Origin: DATDEW01 sp046590205
GTDB lineage: Bacteria > Bacteroidota > Ignavibacteria > Palsa-1295
Reading direction: 5' to 3'
Length of the DNA: 53,157 bases
Assembly: GCA_046590205.1 (NCBI GenBank)
Contig: JBKJTT010000105.1
Span: 1-53,157, forward strand
Part shown: piece by piece, positions 1 through 8,243 of the stretch
Layout of the letters: each line of letters opens with the position of its first letter
Numbering within the stretch: the first letter of the stretch is position 1
Position numbers and translations under genes: made by a program
The notes under the pieces: generated by a model
The model's input: the letters and a program-made list of their open reading frames with translations, nothing else
The model's database searches: none
What the model was told of the DNA's origin: nothing

Positions 1-1
1 A

Positions 2-859
2 GAGCATTCTTCGTACGACAAAAGCAAGATCGTTATCGTCTCTGCGCCGTATGAGAAGACCGTCAGCTATGGCGGCGGGACAGGGAAGGCACCGAATGCT
101 ATTATCAAAGCATCGCAGTACGTCGAGTTCTTCGATGATGAGTTCTTTAGCGAACTTTGTTTTAAGAAAGGTATCGCTACACTGCCTCCGCTTGATTTCT
201 CGAAAGTATCGGGCAAACGCGCGCTTGATAAGATAGATAAAGCCGTCACCGAAGAGATCGCGGCAGGGAAGTTCGTCGTTACACTTGGCGGTGAGCATAC
301 CATCTCGTCAGTAACCATCGGCGCGCACTACAAAGCATATCCGAAGATGTCAGTCCTGCATTTCGATGCACACTCTGACTTACGCAATGAATACTCCGGT
401 ACACCGTATAGCCATGCCTGTTTTATGGCAAGAGTTGATGATGATTATCATTTCCCGATGGAGCGCGTTGTGCAGGTCGGTATCCGCGCACAGTGCAAAG
501 AGGAGTATGAGTTTATAAGAAAGCATAAGGTCAAGACCTTTTATGCAACGCAGATTCGTCGCGGCAAACATGGTAAGAATTGGCAGAAGTCAGTTGTGAA
601 TGCCTTGCCATCGGATGAAGTCTACATCACCTTCGATATAGATTACTTCGACCCATCCATCATGCCATCAACAGGCACACCGGAGCCCGATGGTTTCCTC
701 TGGAATGAGACAATGGAGATATTCCGCAAACTACGCAAGGCAGGAAAGAAGATAGTCGGGTTCGATGTCGTAGAAGTAGTCCCAGATAAGAATCACCCAC
801 ATGCCACTTATTTGGCAGCGAAGTTGGTGTATCGAATGTTGAATTATACATTTTTGTAA
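2..859 (+). CDS. speB: Agmatinase/arginase-family ureohydrolase, 5' partial
   Basis: This is a ureohydrolase that hydrolyses a guanidino compound, probably agmatine to putrescine plus urea, in the cytoplasm. The open frame runs from the window edge without a stop, so the N-terminus is cut off; 285 residues are visible, nearly the usual family length of about 290-300. The ATG at 347 is internal, because the motif LGGEHT lies upstream of it in the same frame. The binuclear Mn ligands are present: His in GGEHT, Asp/His/Asp in FDAHSDLR and the two Asp in TFDIDYFDP. The substrate-loop motif GTPYSHACFM fits agmatinase better than arginase. It is convergent with oppD across a shared terminator. Guanidinobutyrase or a related ureohydrolase cannot be excluded from sequence alone. 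Confidence 0.9.
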   Translation, partial: EHSSYDKSKIVIVSAPYEKTVSYGGGTGKAPNAIIKASQYVEFFDDEFFSELCFKKGIATLPPLDFSKVSGKRALDKIDKAVTEEIAAGKFVVTLGGEHTISSVTIGAHYKAYPKMSVLHFDAHSDLRNEYSGTPYSHACFMARVDDDYHFPMERVVQVGIRAQCKEEYEFIRKHKVKTFYATQIRRGKHGKNWQKSVVNALPSDEVYITFDIDYFDPSIMPSTGTPEPDGFLWNETMEIFRKLRKAGKKIVGFDVVEVVPDKNHPHATYLAAKLVYRMLNYTFL

Positions 860-870
860 GGTAAAAAAAA

Positions 871-895
871 AACCCGTCGAACGACGGGTTTTGTG
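871..895. terminator. Bidirectional intrinsic terminator between speB and oppD
   Basis: AACCCGTC (871-878) pairs with GACGGGTT (883-890) around a 4-nt loop. A T-rich tract follows on the plus strand and an A-run precedes it, which becomes a T-run on the minus strand. It can stop transcription from both convergent genes. Confidence 0.9.
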
Positions 896-914
896 TTTTA
901 CGATTTTGATATTG

Positions 915-1916
915 TTATGCTTCCACCAGATTCGCCGGCCTCTTTGCCTTGACCTCATCCCAATGGTGACATGCGACCATGTGACCTGGCTCAACCTCGA
1001 CAAGCTGTGGCTCATCTGATAAGCACTTCGGTGTAGCGAATGAGCAGCGCGCTGCGTAGTTGCAACCCTGCGGGTAGTTGGTCGGGACGGGCACTGTGCC
1101 ATCAATGGTCATCAAACGGTCTGACTCAATGTTCAGCTTCGGAATAGAACCAAGCAATCCGACAGTATATGGGTGCATCGGATTAAAATAAATTTCATCG
1201 ACCACACTGTACTCAACGATGTGCGATGCGTACATAACAGCGACCTTATCTGCTGTCTCTGCAATAACACCGAGATCATGCGTGATAAGGATAACGCCCA
1301 TGCCGAGCGATTCTTGAAGTCCGTTAATAAGCTCAAGTATCTGTGCTTGAACAGTTACGTCAAGTGCAGTTGTCGGTTCATCTGCAATGAGGATGGCAGG
1401 GTTGCATGAAAGCGCAATAGCAATCATCACGCGTTGACGCATACCGCCTGATAACTGATGCGGATACTCTTTGTAACGTTGCTCGGGGGCGGGGATACCG
1501 ACCTTCTTGAGCATTTCGATAGCTCTGTTCTTCGCTTCTTCTTTCGAGACGTTCTGGTGAAGCAGGATAGATTCTTCTATCTGATTACCTACAGTAAAGA
1601 CAGGATTGAGCGAGGTCATCGGCTCCTGGAAGATCATGCCAATCTTATTACCACGAATCTTGCGCATCTCTTCTTCTTGAAGCGTCAAGAGGTTGCGCCC
1701 CTCGAAGAGTATCTCACCACCGACGATACGTCCCGGTGGGGTTGGTATAAGACGCATAATCGAGAGTGCAGTCACCGACTTACCGCAGCCGGACTCACCC
1801 ACGACGCCAAGCGTTTCTTTTTGGTCAACAGTATAGCTGACGTTGTCAACGGACTTCGCAACGCCGTCATCGGTGAAGAAGTAGGTCTGTAAATTCTTAA
1901 CTTCTAATAATGCCAT
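915..1916 (-). CDS. oppD: Oligopeptide/dipeptide ABC transporter ATP-binding protein
   Basis: ATPase subunit of a peptide-type ABC importer, acting on the inner face of the cytoplasmic membrane. At 333 aa it has the normal OppD/DppD length. Walker A GESGCGKS lies at residues 40-47, the LSGGMRQR signature at 155-162 and Walker B ILIADEP at 175-181. The C-terminal extension typical of OppD/OppF has the cysteine cluster GCNYAARC...PKC, which in this family can hold an Fe-S cluster. It is the third gene of oppB-oppC-oppD, 9 bp after oppC. Transcription ends at the speB-shared terminator, so no oppF follows. Dipeptide, oligopeptide or nickel import cannot be told apart from this subunit. Confidence 0.93.
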   Translation of the reverse strand: MALLEVKNLQTYFFTDDGVAKSVDNVSYTVDQKETLGVVGESGCGKSVTALSIMRLIPTPPGRIVGGEILFEGRNLLTLQEEEMRKIRGNKIGMIFQEPMTSLNPVFTVGNQIEESILLHQNVSKEEAKNRAIEMLKKVGIPAPEQRYKEYPHQLSGGMRQRVMIAIALSCNPAILIADEPTTALDVTVQAQILELINGLQESLGMGVILITHDLGVIAETADKVAVMYASHIVEYSVVDEIYFNPMHPYTVGLLGSIPKLNIESDRLMTIDGTVPVPTNYPQGCNYAARCSFATPKCLSDEPQLVEVEPGHMVACHHWDEVKAKRPANLVEA

Positions 1917-1925
1917 ATCTAAGTA

Positions 1926-2999
1926 TTATCGTTTGAGTTTGGGATCGAAGGCGTCACGCAATCCGTCGCCGAAGAAATTGAACGCAAAAACTGCTAAGAT
2001 TATTGCTAACGCGGGATAAATTGTGAGTCCCCAATTGGACCCCGCCGCGATGAAGCCGTAGCCATCGTAAATCATCTGTCCCCATGTAGAGGTCGGCGGT
2101 TGTACACCAAGACCTAAGAATGAAAGCGATGCTTCATAAATGATCGCGCTTGCAAAGCCTGCGGTTGCTATTACAATAATCGGTCCGATAGCATTCGGCA
2201 ATATGTGCCGGAAGATTGTTCGTAGATTTCCTAAGCCGAGCGCGCGAGTTGCTTCTATATATTCTGTCTCGCGCAGAGAGAAGAACTGTCCGCGCACGAT
2301 ACGAGTCATATCAACCCACCCCGTAATTCCGATAGCAATAACTGTTTGAATAAAACCTAATCCAAGCGCGATCGAGAGCGCAATAACAAGTAAGAGGGAA
2401 GGGATTGACCAGACGACATTCGTGAACCACATAATAACATCATCAACCCATCCGCGATAATAGCCCGCAAGTGCACCAAGCAAAATGCCGATGAAGATTG
2501 CGATGAGTTCGGCAAAGAAGGCGACCGTTAGTGATACTCTTGCTCCGTACATGATTCGTGAGAGCACGTCACGTCCGTATCTATCGGTACCGAGGTAGTA
2601 CGTCGGAGTTTTATGCCAGTCTTCTTCTGATTCACCTGCAAGTTTCGAGAGCGGCAGCTTTAGCGTATTCCCCTCATCTGTTAGCATCTCTATCTCATTA
2701 CCAGAGATAGTAAAGCTCTGTATAGGTTTGGGAATGGGATCTTTGCCGGGCAAATCATTGAGCACAAGAATAACATTTCCTTTGAAGCCGCTCTGCTTCG
2801 TTGAGTATTCAAGTACTTGAAGGTTCGGGTCGAAGGGTGCTATCCAATGTGCCGTGAGCGCAATAATGGCAAGCAGTATTGTAACCCACATGCCGACCAT
2901 TGCAAGTTTGTTACGCTTGAGACGTTTCCATGAATAGTACCATGGCGAACGCGATTCGGCTTGCTCGGTATAGGGTATGGTAGTAGTCGTTTCTGCCAT
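1926..2999 (-). CDS. oppC: Peptide ABC transporter permease OppC/DppC type
   Basis: Inner-membrane permease subunit of the peptide importer, 357 aa. The N-terminal region has the Trp/Arg-rich stretch and first membrane segment (KLAMVGMWVTILLAII) seen in OppC. A periplasmic loop with a predicted extracellular insert of roughly 80 residues follows, containing LGTDRYGRDVLSR, the characteristic OppC motif. The five C-terminal membrane segments contain the EAA-type coupling loop around EATRALGLGNLRTIFRHILPN. The start ATG overlaps the oppB stop by one base (TAATG), which implies translational coupling. The loop is longer than in Escherichia coli OppC, which accounts for the greater length of about 357 versus about 300 residues. 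Confidence 0.93.
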   Translation of the reverse strand: MAETTTTIPYTEQAESRSPWYYSWKRLKRNKLAMVGMWVTILLAIIALTAHWIAPFDPNLQVLEYSTKQSGFKGNVILVLNDLPGKDPIPKPIQSFTISGNEIEMLTDEGNTLKLPLSKLAGESEEDWHKTPTYYLGTDRYGRDVLSRIMYGARVSLTVAFFAELIAIFIGILLGALAGYYRGWVDDVIMWFTNVVWSIPSLLLVIALSIALGLGFIQTVIAIGITGWVDMTRIVRGQFFSLRETEYIEATRALGLGNLRTIFRHILPNAIGPIIVIATAGFASAIIYEASLSFLGLGVQPPTSTWGQMIYDGYGFIAAGSNWGLTIYPALAIILAVFAFNFFGDGLRDAFDPKLKR

Positions 3000-3922
3000 T
3001 ATCCTAATTTCACCTTTGGATCGAGTTTCGCATAGATAAGATCAACGACGAAATTCACTACGACAAATATAACCGCTGAGAGAAGCACCGTACCTTGTAT
3101 CGTCGGGAAATCCGAGCGGGGGATGGCTTCGATGGTCATTGAGCCGATACCGGGCCAGTTAAAGATATACTCAATAAAGAACGCACCTACAAGCAGTGCG
3201 GCAAGCCATGCGCTGACGGTCGTAACGACAGGGTTTAACGCATTACGAAGACCATGACGCATGATGACAACTTTCTGTGTTTGTCCCTTCGCTTTGGCTG
3301 TGCGGATATAATCGCTTGAGAGTACATCAAGCATCGAAGAGCGGGTTACGCGAGCGATGATAGAGATAGGGCGAAGCGCAAGAGTAATCATCGGAAGTAG
3401 TAGATGGTCCCACCCCTGATCAATATATCCCGATATTGGAAGTATCTGAAGCCATGATCCGAAGATGATCATTAATAGCAAGCCAAGCACGAATGACGGT
3501 ACCGATATCCCCATCATTGCAAAGAACATAGAGAGATTGTCTATCAAAGTGTATGAACGGACTGCAGAGATGATTCCGATACCGATTCCGACGAGTGTAG
3601 CAACGATCATCGAGCTAAAAGCAAGCAGAGCTGTTGCCGGCAGGCGCTCCATGATGCTTTCCATTACGAGGCGGTTTGAGGTGTACGAACGCCCGAGGTC
3701 GCCCGTAAATATATTCGCCATGAACTTGATATAGCGTTCATAGACAGGCAGGTCAAGCCCGAGTTCGTGGCGGATAGCTGCCTGCGTCGAGAGATCGGCG
3801 CGCTGTCCTTGCATCATTCGGGCAGGGTCGGGCAACAGATTCATGACGAAGAAGATGATCGTCATGACGCCGAGAATGATAAGAATCGAATATAAAAATT
3901 TCCGAACCGAAAAAGCGAGCAT
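2999..3922 (-). CDS. oppB: Peptide ABC transporter permease OppB/DppB type
   Basis: First gene of the peptide-importer operon, a six-helix inner-membrane permease. I place the start at the ATG whose first base is 3922 (MLAFSVRKFLYSILIILG). This matches the family N-terminus and gives 307 aa; an in-frame ATG 16 codons upstream would add an unlikely cysteine-rich leader. The coupling loop reads RTAKAKGQTQKVVIMRHGLRN, and FNWPGIG matches the conserved OppB FxxPGxG motif near the C-terminus. No strong ribosome-binding site precedes the start, as is common in this phylum. The gene lies 93 bp from a palindromic repeat, and the promoter was not identified. Confidence 0.92.
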   Translation of the reverse strand: MLAFSVRKFLYSILIILGVMTIIFFVMNLLPDPARMMQGQRADLSTQAAIRHELGLDLPVYERYIKFMANIFTGDLGRSYTSNRLVMESIMERLPATALLAFSSMIVATLVGIGIGIISAVRSYTLIDNLSMFFAMMGISVPSFVLGLLLMIIFGSWLQILPISGYIDQGWDHLLLPMITLALRPISIIARVTRSSMLDVLSSDYIRTAKAKGQTQKVVIMRHGLRNALNPVVTTVSAWLAALLVGAFFIEYIFNWPGIGSMTIEAIPRSDFPTIQGTVLLSAVIFVVVNFVVDLIYAKLDPKVKLG

Positions 3923-4014
3923 TTCGTGGTCGTTGGTAGCAAAGTAAGTTACACAAAGATAACACTTCAAAGAGCAGTTCGGCTCTATTTTGCTGTTGTT
4001 TTATTTGATTTTGG

Positions 4015-4125
4015 TGTCATTGCGAGGAGCGGCTTTAGCCCGACGAAGCAATCTGCACTTTCATACTACAGACTATAGATTGACATTTTAGATTGCTTCG
4101 CTCCCTTCGGTCGCTCGCAATGACA
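4015..4125. repeat. Palindromic intergenic repeat, copy 1 (R1)
   Basis: About 111 bp. The outer arms TGTCATTGCGAG and CTCGCAATGACA are perfect inverted repeats; the inner arms GAAGCAATCT and AGATTGCTTC flank a non-conserved centre. It has the same design as copies at 28533-28648 and 30394-30504. No reading frame is carried. Confidence 0.9.
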
Positions 4126-4185
4126 TATTCGGACATTCATTCATAAAAAATCCCAATAATCTCATCGGTCCCATTAATCCCAGTG

Positions 4186-4193
4186 TATATTTG
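4186..4193 (+). promoter_or_regulatory. Bacteroidota-type -7 box (TATATTTG) before the B12 riboswitch
   Basis: TATATTTG fits the TAnnTTTG -7 consensus described for Bacteroidota primary sigma factors and sits about 30 bp upstream of the riboswitch aptamer. A clear -33 TTTG partner at the usual spacing is not visible, so the call rests on the -7 match and the position. Confidence 0.5.
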
Positions 4194-4216
4194 CATTCAA
4201 TAGTTCATTCTAATCA

Positions 4217-4380
4217 CGGCTGTGGTGTCCGCTATAGATGTAGCGGATGAAAAGGGAATCCCGTTAAAATCGGGAGCTGACCCGCAACTGTAACTCCGTA
4301 TCAAGTCCACTGGGCGTAAGCTTGGGAAGGCATTAAAATCAATTGAACCGGAGAAGCCAGGAGACCTGCCACCAACCGAT
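4217..4380 (+). ncRNA. Cobalamin (B12) riboswitch aptamer
   Basis: The sequence carries the conserved cobalamin-riboswitch blocks in order: GGGAATCCCGT-like, GACCCGCAACTGTAA, the TCCACTGG and GGGAAGGC pair, and the B12-box GCCAGGAGACCTGCC. The ends CGGCTGTGGTG and GCCACCAACCG can pair to close helix P1. It is followed by hairpins and a TonB-receptor gene, so adenosylcobalamin or another cobalamin is expected to switch off the downstream uptake genes. Confidence 0.95.
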
Positions 4381-4418
4381 TTTTCCATCGCCTTCGAGGT
4401 AACGAGGCAGGGGAGACA

Positions 4419-4483
4419 AGTCAAAAGTAAAAAGTTAAAAGTCAAAATATGATTTTTAACTTTTGAATTTTTACTTTTGACTT
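4419..4483 (+). promoter_or_regulatory. AT-rich hairpin of the riboswitch expression platform
   Basis: AAGTCAAAAGTAAAAA (from 4419) is complementary to TTTTTACTTTTGACTT (to 4483), forming a long AT-rich stem between the B12 aptamer and the terminator. It could be part of the switching platform or a passive spacer stem. Confidence 0.5.
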
Positions 4484-4486
4484 TAA

Positions 4487-4530
4487 AACTCTGCTGTCTT
4501 GTATTAAGACTGTGGAGTTTTTTTGTTTTT
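4487..4530 (+). terminator. Riboswitch terminator overlapping the btuB start
   Basis: CTGTCTT and AAGAC-TG-TGGAGT arms form a stem (about 4487-4516) around loop GTATT, followed directly by a run of seven T and then GTTTTT. It is positioned as the off-state terminator of the cobalamin riboswitch. The putative TTG start codon of the receptor lies inside the T-tract. Confidence 0.8.
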
Positions 4531-6529
4531 ACGAGCAACATATTGTGTCGTTCTTTTTGCTATTTCGCTTAGTGCGTTCGGTCAGACCGATACGCTGAAG
4601 CGCGTTGTGGCAAAAGATGTTGTCATTGAGTCCACCCGACTCACCGAAGAACTATACCCGTCCCCATCTACCGTAACCTACCGTGATGCAAGTGAACTGA
4701 TAAAGCTATCGGGTTCATCGCTTGCGCCCTCTGCTCTTTCGCTTGCTCATCCCGCTCTTGATATTCGCAGTTACGGCACACAGAGCGGTATTGCACTTGC
4801 TTCGTTCAGGGGGTTGCCACCGGAGTTCACGGCTGTCTATCGCAACGGCATTAGAGTAACCAACGAACAGCACGGACTTACAGACCTCTCAAAGCTCGGA
4901 CTTCGCTCGGCGGATAAGGTGGAAGTACTCACAGGTACGAATGCGCAAGTGCTTGCAGGTGATGTAGGAGGCGCGGCGATTGGAGTTATCTCGGAGCCGT
5001 TCTTGCGAGGCGAGAGAGTGCGAATTGGTACCGATATCATCACCTACGATGATGCCAAAAGCTTTGCAGAAAAAGAGTACTACGGCAGTGCGAACTACAT
5101 GCTCTCCGATAAATTCGGCATTGCATTTGATGGAAGCTACCGCACCTCACTCGGTGATTATCCATTTGAGCAGACAGTTACCCAGAGTAACGGCATGCCG
5201 ACAGAGGTAGAAGTCCGTCGCTCGAACAACGACTCGTACCTCACACTTCTGCAAGCTGAACCGTATTACATCTTGAGTGAGTCATCGCGCATTCAAGGTT
5301 TTCTTCTTTTTGATGAGACAGAGCGTGGTGTGCCCGGGGCTGTAAGCGTTGATTATTCCGGCGCAAGCTCGCCATACGCACGGCAATTCGATAGAGATTG
5401 GTTGGTGGGCTTGATCCTAAAAGAGAGTGTCAGTCCGTTGCTTGATTATTCGGTATCTGCATCGTATCAGAACCAGTACCAAACATACATTGACCCGAAC
5501 ATTGATGTAAGCGATGAATATCGAAACATCATCTATGATCTTACGCTCCGGTCATACTATAGAACAAGTGAGCAGTTGCGTTTTGGTGTTGTGCTCGAAG
5601 CGAATAAGAACGACTTGGAGAGTAATCAGAATGCAGATTCAGGGAGTGCAGATATAACCCGTGAGAAATATACGGGATTGCTTTCTGCAACATACATCCC
5701 CTTAGAAGAACTTCAGCTAACAGGTTCGCTTCGAGTGGATAACATCTCCGATCAAGAAAATACCCAGTTCTTACCGGCTATTACGACAGAGTATGATTTT
5801 GGTGATGTAATGATCGGCGCATCGTACGGTAGGTTCTATCATGCACCCACGTTCAATCAGTTGTATTGGAAGGTCGGCGGCAATCAAGACCTCGAAGCCG
5901 CGCACGGCTCAAACCTCAATGGATGGATAGAATACGGCGCTGCAATAGAGAAAATATCATTTCACATGCTTGCAACGGCGAGCTATAACGCCATCAACAA
6001 TCAAATCCAATGGCTGCCGGGGCAGTCGGGGATATGGAGTCCGTCAAATATTTTGAATGTAGTGACAAGCGGAGTGGAGTTCGGTGGGGAACTTCGTTAT
6101 GAAGTATCGTCTCCACTTGCTGTCACTCTTCGTGAGCAATTCCAATATCTTGAATCACTCAATAAAACAAGCGGAAGTTTGAACGAGGGAAAATCACTTC
6201 CGTATGCGCCGAAGTTACGTTCTCTGACGCAGTTGACATGTACTCATCTTGCGGTCGGCAGTTTTTCTGCAATAGTTAGATTCCGAAGCGAGCGATATAC
6301 TGACCTTGCAAATAACCCAACGACGACTCTTCCAGCTGTGAGCACACTTGACCTTACGTGGTCAAGCAGCAAGATAGATATTATAAAATTGCTTCCGCTT
6401 GAATTGCGGCTTGCGGTAAATAATATAACGAACGTGCAGTACGAGGAGATACCAAGTTTTCCGTTGCCGGGCAGGACGTTCACGCTTGGCATACAACTTA
6501 CCTTTAGTAATTTTTACAACAATCAATAA
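4523..6529 (+). CDS. btuB: TonB-dependent receptor, BtuB-like (cobalamin uptake)
   Basis: Outer-membrane receptor of 668 aa that probably imports cobalamin using energy from TonB. A signal peptide ends near SLSAFG-QTD. A plug domain follows (roughly residues 40-150, with IALASFRGLPPEFTAVYRNG and KVEVLTGTNA), then a 22-strand-type barrel ending in the family-typical PGRTFTLGIQLTF C-terminus. The substrate is assigned from the cobalamin riboswitch directly upstream. The only start codon between the upstream in-frame stop (4505) and the signal peptide is TTG at 4523, inside the terminator T-tract. The next gene starts 7 bp after the stop, so they form one transcript. Confidence 0.88.
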   Translation: MFLRATYCVVLFAISLSAFGQTDTLKRVVAKDVVIESTRLTEELYPSPSTVTYRDASELIKLSGSSLAPSALSLAHPALDIRSYGTQSGIALASFRGLPPEFTAVYRNGIRVTNEQHGLTDLSKLGLRSADKVEVLTGTNAQVLAGDVGGAAIGVISEPFLRGERVRIGTDIITYDDAKSFAEKEYYGSANYMLSDKFGIAFDGSYRTSLGDYPFEQTVTQSNGMPTEVEVRRSNNDSYLTLLQAEPYYILSESSRIQGFLLFDETERGVPGAVSVDYSGASSPYARQFDRDWLVGLILKESVSPLLDYSVSASYQNQYQTYIDPNIDVSDEYRNIIYDLTLRSYYRTSEQLRFGVVLEANKNDLESNQNADSGSADITREKYTGLLSATYIPLEELQLTGSLRVDNISDQENTQFLPAITTEYDFGDVMIGASYGRFYHAPTFNQLYWKVGGNQDLEAAHGSNLNGWIEYGAAIEKISFHMLATASYNAINNQIQWLPGQSGIWSPSNILNVVTSGVEFGGELRYEVSSPLAVTLREQFQYLESLNKTSGSLNEGKSLPYAPKLRSLTQLTCTHLAVGSFSAIVRFRSERYTDLANNPTTTLPAVSTLDLTWSSSKIDIIKLLPLELRLAVNNITNVQYEEIPSFPLPGRTFTLGIQLTFSNFYNNQ

Positions 6530-6536
6530 AACCACA

Positions 6537-7562
6537 ATGAAAAAACTACACATACTACTTATGCTCGCATCATTAGCGACGCTTGCATCTTGTGAATCGA
6601 ATACAGAGCCAATTGATAATCCGACACCCACATTCGGCAAACGTTTGCTCATCTTGAACGAAGGCGGTTTCGGTAAGGGCAATAGCTCGCTTGATGCTTG
6701 GAGCTATAAAGACTCGACAAAAGCAGAGGATGTTGTTCCGGGACTTGGTGATACAGGCAACGACATCAAGCTCATTGACGATGAAGTATATATTGTTATG
6801 AATGAGTCGAATAAGATATGGGTGCTGACCTCTGATTCGCTGAAAGTCGTGAATACGATCGCTTTTGAGTCTGACTTTGACCCGACGCAGATCGCGAAGA
6901 CCGCTGATGGTGAAGCAATGGTGCCGCTCTTGCACCGTGATAGCATTGCAGTTATTGATACAAAAACAAATACGATAAAACAGTATATTCCGACACAAGC
7001 ATCAGGTCGCGGCATCGGAGTCTATGGCGGTAATGCATATATCGCAAATGATTCAGGGGGAGTAACGATCATTAACACATCAACCAAAGCAGTCTCATAC
7101 GTCAATAATATCATGGTCAATCCGTTTGATGTTGAGATTGATAGCGTAAATGGAAAAGTTATTCTTATCGGTATTGGTGATTATGTGACGTTCGCACCGC
7201 CGGAGATGATATGGTTCGACCCTGCTACAAAGACATCACTCAAGAAAATCACCTTTACCGGAGCAGATTATTTCCTATCAAACTATGGAAGTTTTATCGG
7301 AGCTGATAAACTCTACCTTACCTTCGGTGACCGCGTAGCGATAGCAGACCTATCAAGCCGTTCGGTATCGAATAATTCATTTATTGCCAAGGGGTATTAT
7401 AGTGGAGGGTATGATAGCCAGACAGGAGGGCTTATCTTCGGTGATGCCAAGGACTTCACGAATAACGGCTCTGTTGATTTCTATAATAGTACAACTGCTG
7501 CTATTACTCGGACAATAACAGCCGGTGTTATTCCTGCCCGTTTTTTGATATATACGAAATAA
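6537..7562 (+). CDS. BtuG-like beta-propeller surface lipoprotein (DUF5074/YncE-like)
   Basis: A 341-aa predicted lipoprotein with lipobox LATLASC followed by short repeated blades of the YncE/DUF5074 type (for example KTNTIKQYIPTQASG and TAKAVSYVNNIMVNPFDVEID-like units). It lies immediately after the riboswitch-controlled TonB receptor. In Bacteroides, a surface beta-propeller lipoprotein (BtuG) pairs with BtuB and binds cobalamin very tightly, so I infer the same role here. The start is ATG 6537 because an upstream in-frame start would overlap the receptor and place residues before the signal peptide. Individual cobalamin-contacting residues cannot be assigned without a structure-based alignment. 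Confidence 0.75.
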   Translation: MKKLHILLMLASLATLASCESNTEPIDNPTPTFGKRLLILNEGGFGKGNSSLDAWSYKDSTKAEDVVPGLGDTGNDIKLIDDEVYIVMNESNKIWVLTSDSLKVVNTIAFESDFDPTQIAKTADGEAMVPLLHRDSIAVIDTKTNTIKQYIPTQASGRGIGVYGGNAYIANDSGGVTIINTSTKAVSYVNNIMVNPFDVEIDSVNGKVILIGIGDYVTFAPPEMIWFDPATKTSLKKITFTGADYFLSNYGSFIGADKLYLTFGDRVAIADLSSRSVSNNSFIAKGYYSGGYDSQTGGLIFGDAKDFTNNGSVDFYNSTTAAITRTITAGVIPARFLIYTK

Positions 7563-7602
7563 TGGGGAGTTCTCGTTGTATTTTTGTGTTAAGAATAACC
7601 GT

Positions 7603-8163
7603 ATGAATAATAACCAACCCAAAACAGAGTTTTTTTATGCAGCAGCCCTTGTCATTATTGGCATCGGTTCGCGGCTTGCCTTTAACGCGCTTGAGGTCTA
7701 TAACTTCAACGCCGTTACCGCAGCATCGGTATTTGCCGGAGCGTATTTGCTCCGCTCACGATGGAGCTATATTATCCCGATAGTAACAATGCTCGTTACC
7801 GACGCAGTGCTCGGCTTTTACTACCTGCCTTCAATGATGATTACCTACGGAGCGTTGCTCTTGTGTGCCTTCATCGGAAGTAATTATGCGAAGAAGCCAT
7901 CGCTTGGTAAATGGATTGGTGTTACGCTCGGCTCATCGCTTGCGTTCTACATCATCACGAACTTTGGCGCATGGGCATTCCAGACCGTCCAGCCGCAGCT
8001 CTACCCGATGACGTTTGACGGACTGATGATGTCGTATGTCAATGCGATACCATTCTACCGTAACTCACTCGTGAGCGACGTAGCGTTCAGCGCGATATTC
8101 TTCGCTGGGTTTGAGATGGCAAAGGTGTTTATACCATTGAAGAAGGCAGCTGTTGCGGTATGA
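7603..8163 (+). CDS. DUF6580-family membrane protein, candidate B12 transporter
   Basis: A 186-aa protein with five or six hydrophobic segments. The DUF6580 hallmark block NFNAVTAASVFAGAYL is followed by an Arg-rich turn and PIVTMLVTDAVLGFYY. Its size and topology resemble an ECF S-component or BtuM-type small transporter. It is the third gene of the riboswitch-controlled cluster, 40 bp after the BtuG-like lipoprotein, which makes it a candidate for moving cobalamin or a precursor across the inner membrane. There is one cysteine (residue 88) within a membrane segment. The start is ATG 7603 rather than the in-frame start nine codons upstream. The transport role is inference from context. Confidence 0.65.
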   Translation: MNNNQPKTEFFYAAALVIIGIGSRLAFNALEVYNFNAVTAASVFAGAYLLRSRWSYIIPIVTMLVTDAVLGFYYLPSMMITYGALLLCAFIGSNYAKKPSLGKWIGVTLGSSLAFYIITNFGAWAFQTVQPQLYPMTFDGLMMSYVNAIPFYRNSLVSDVAFSAIFFAGFEMAKVFIPLKKAAVAV

Positions 8164-8202
8164 AAGAGAACCTCAACAACATAACAATTGTATTGTGACG
8201 AA

Positions 8203-8231
8203 AAGGGCTTCTATAGGAAGCCCTTTTTTTC
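8203..8231 (+). terminator. Intrinsic terminator after the B12 uptake genes
   Basis: AAGGGCTTC (8203-8211) pairs with GAAGCCCTT (8217-8225) around loop TATAG, followed by a run of T. It ends the cobalamin transcript 13 bp before carA. Confidence 0.9.
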
Positions 8232-8243
8232 GGATAAAAAAGT

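Noticed and set aside
4197..4541. Minus-strand frame across the B12 riboswitch
   Set aside because: The conserved riboswitch elements explain the sequence, and the frame has no coding features.
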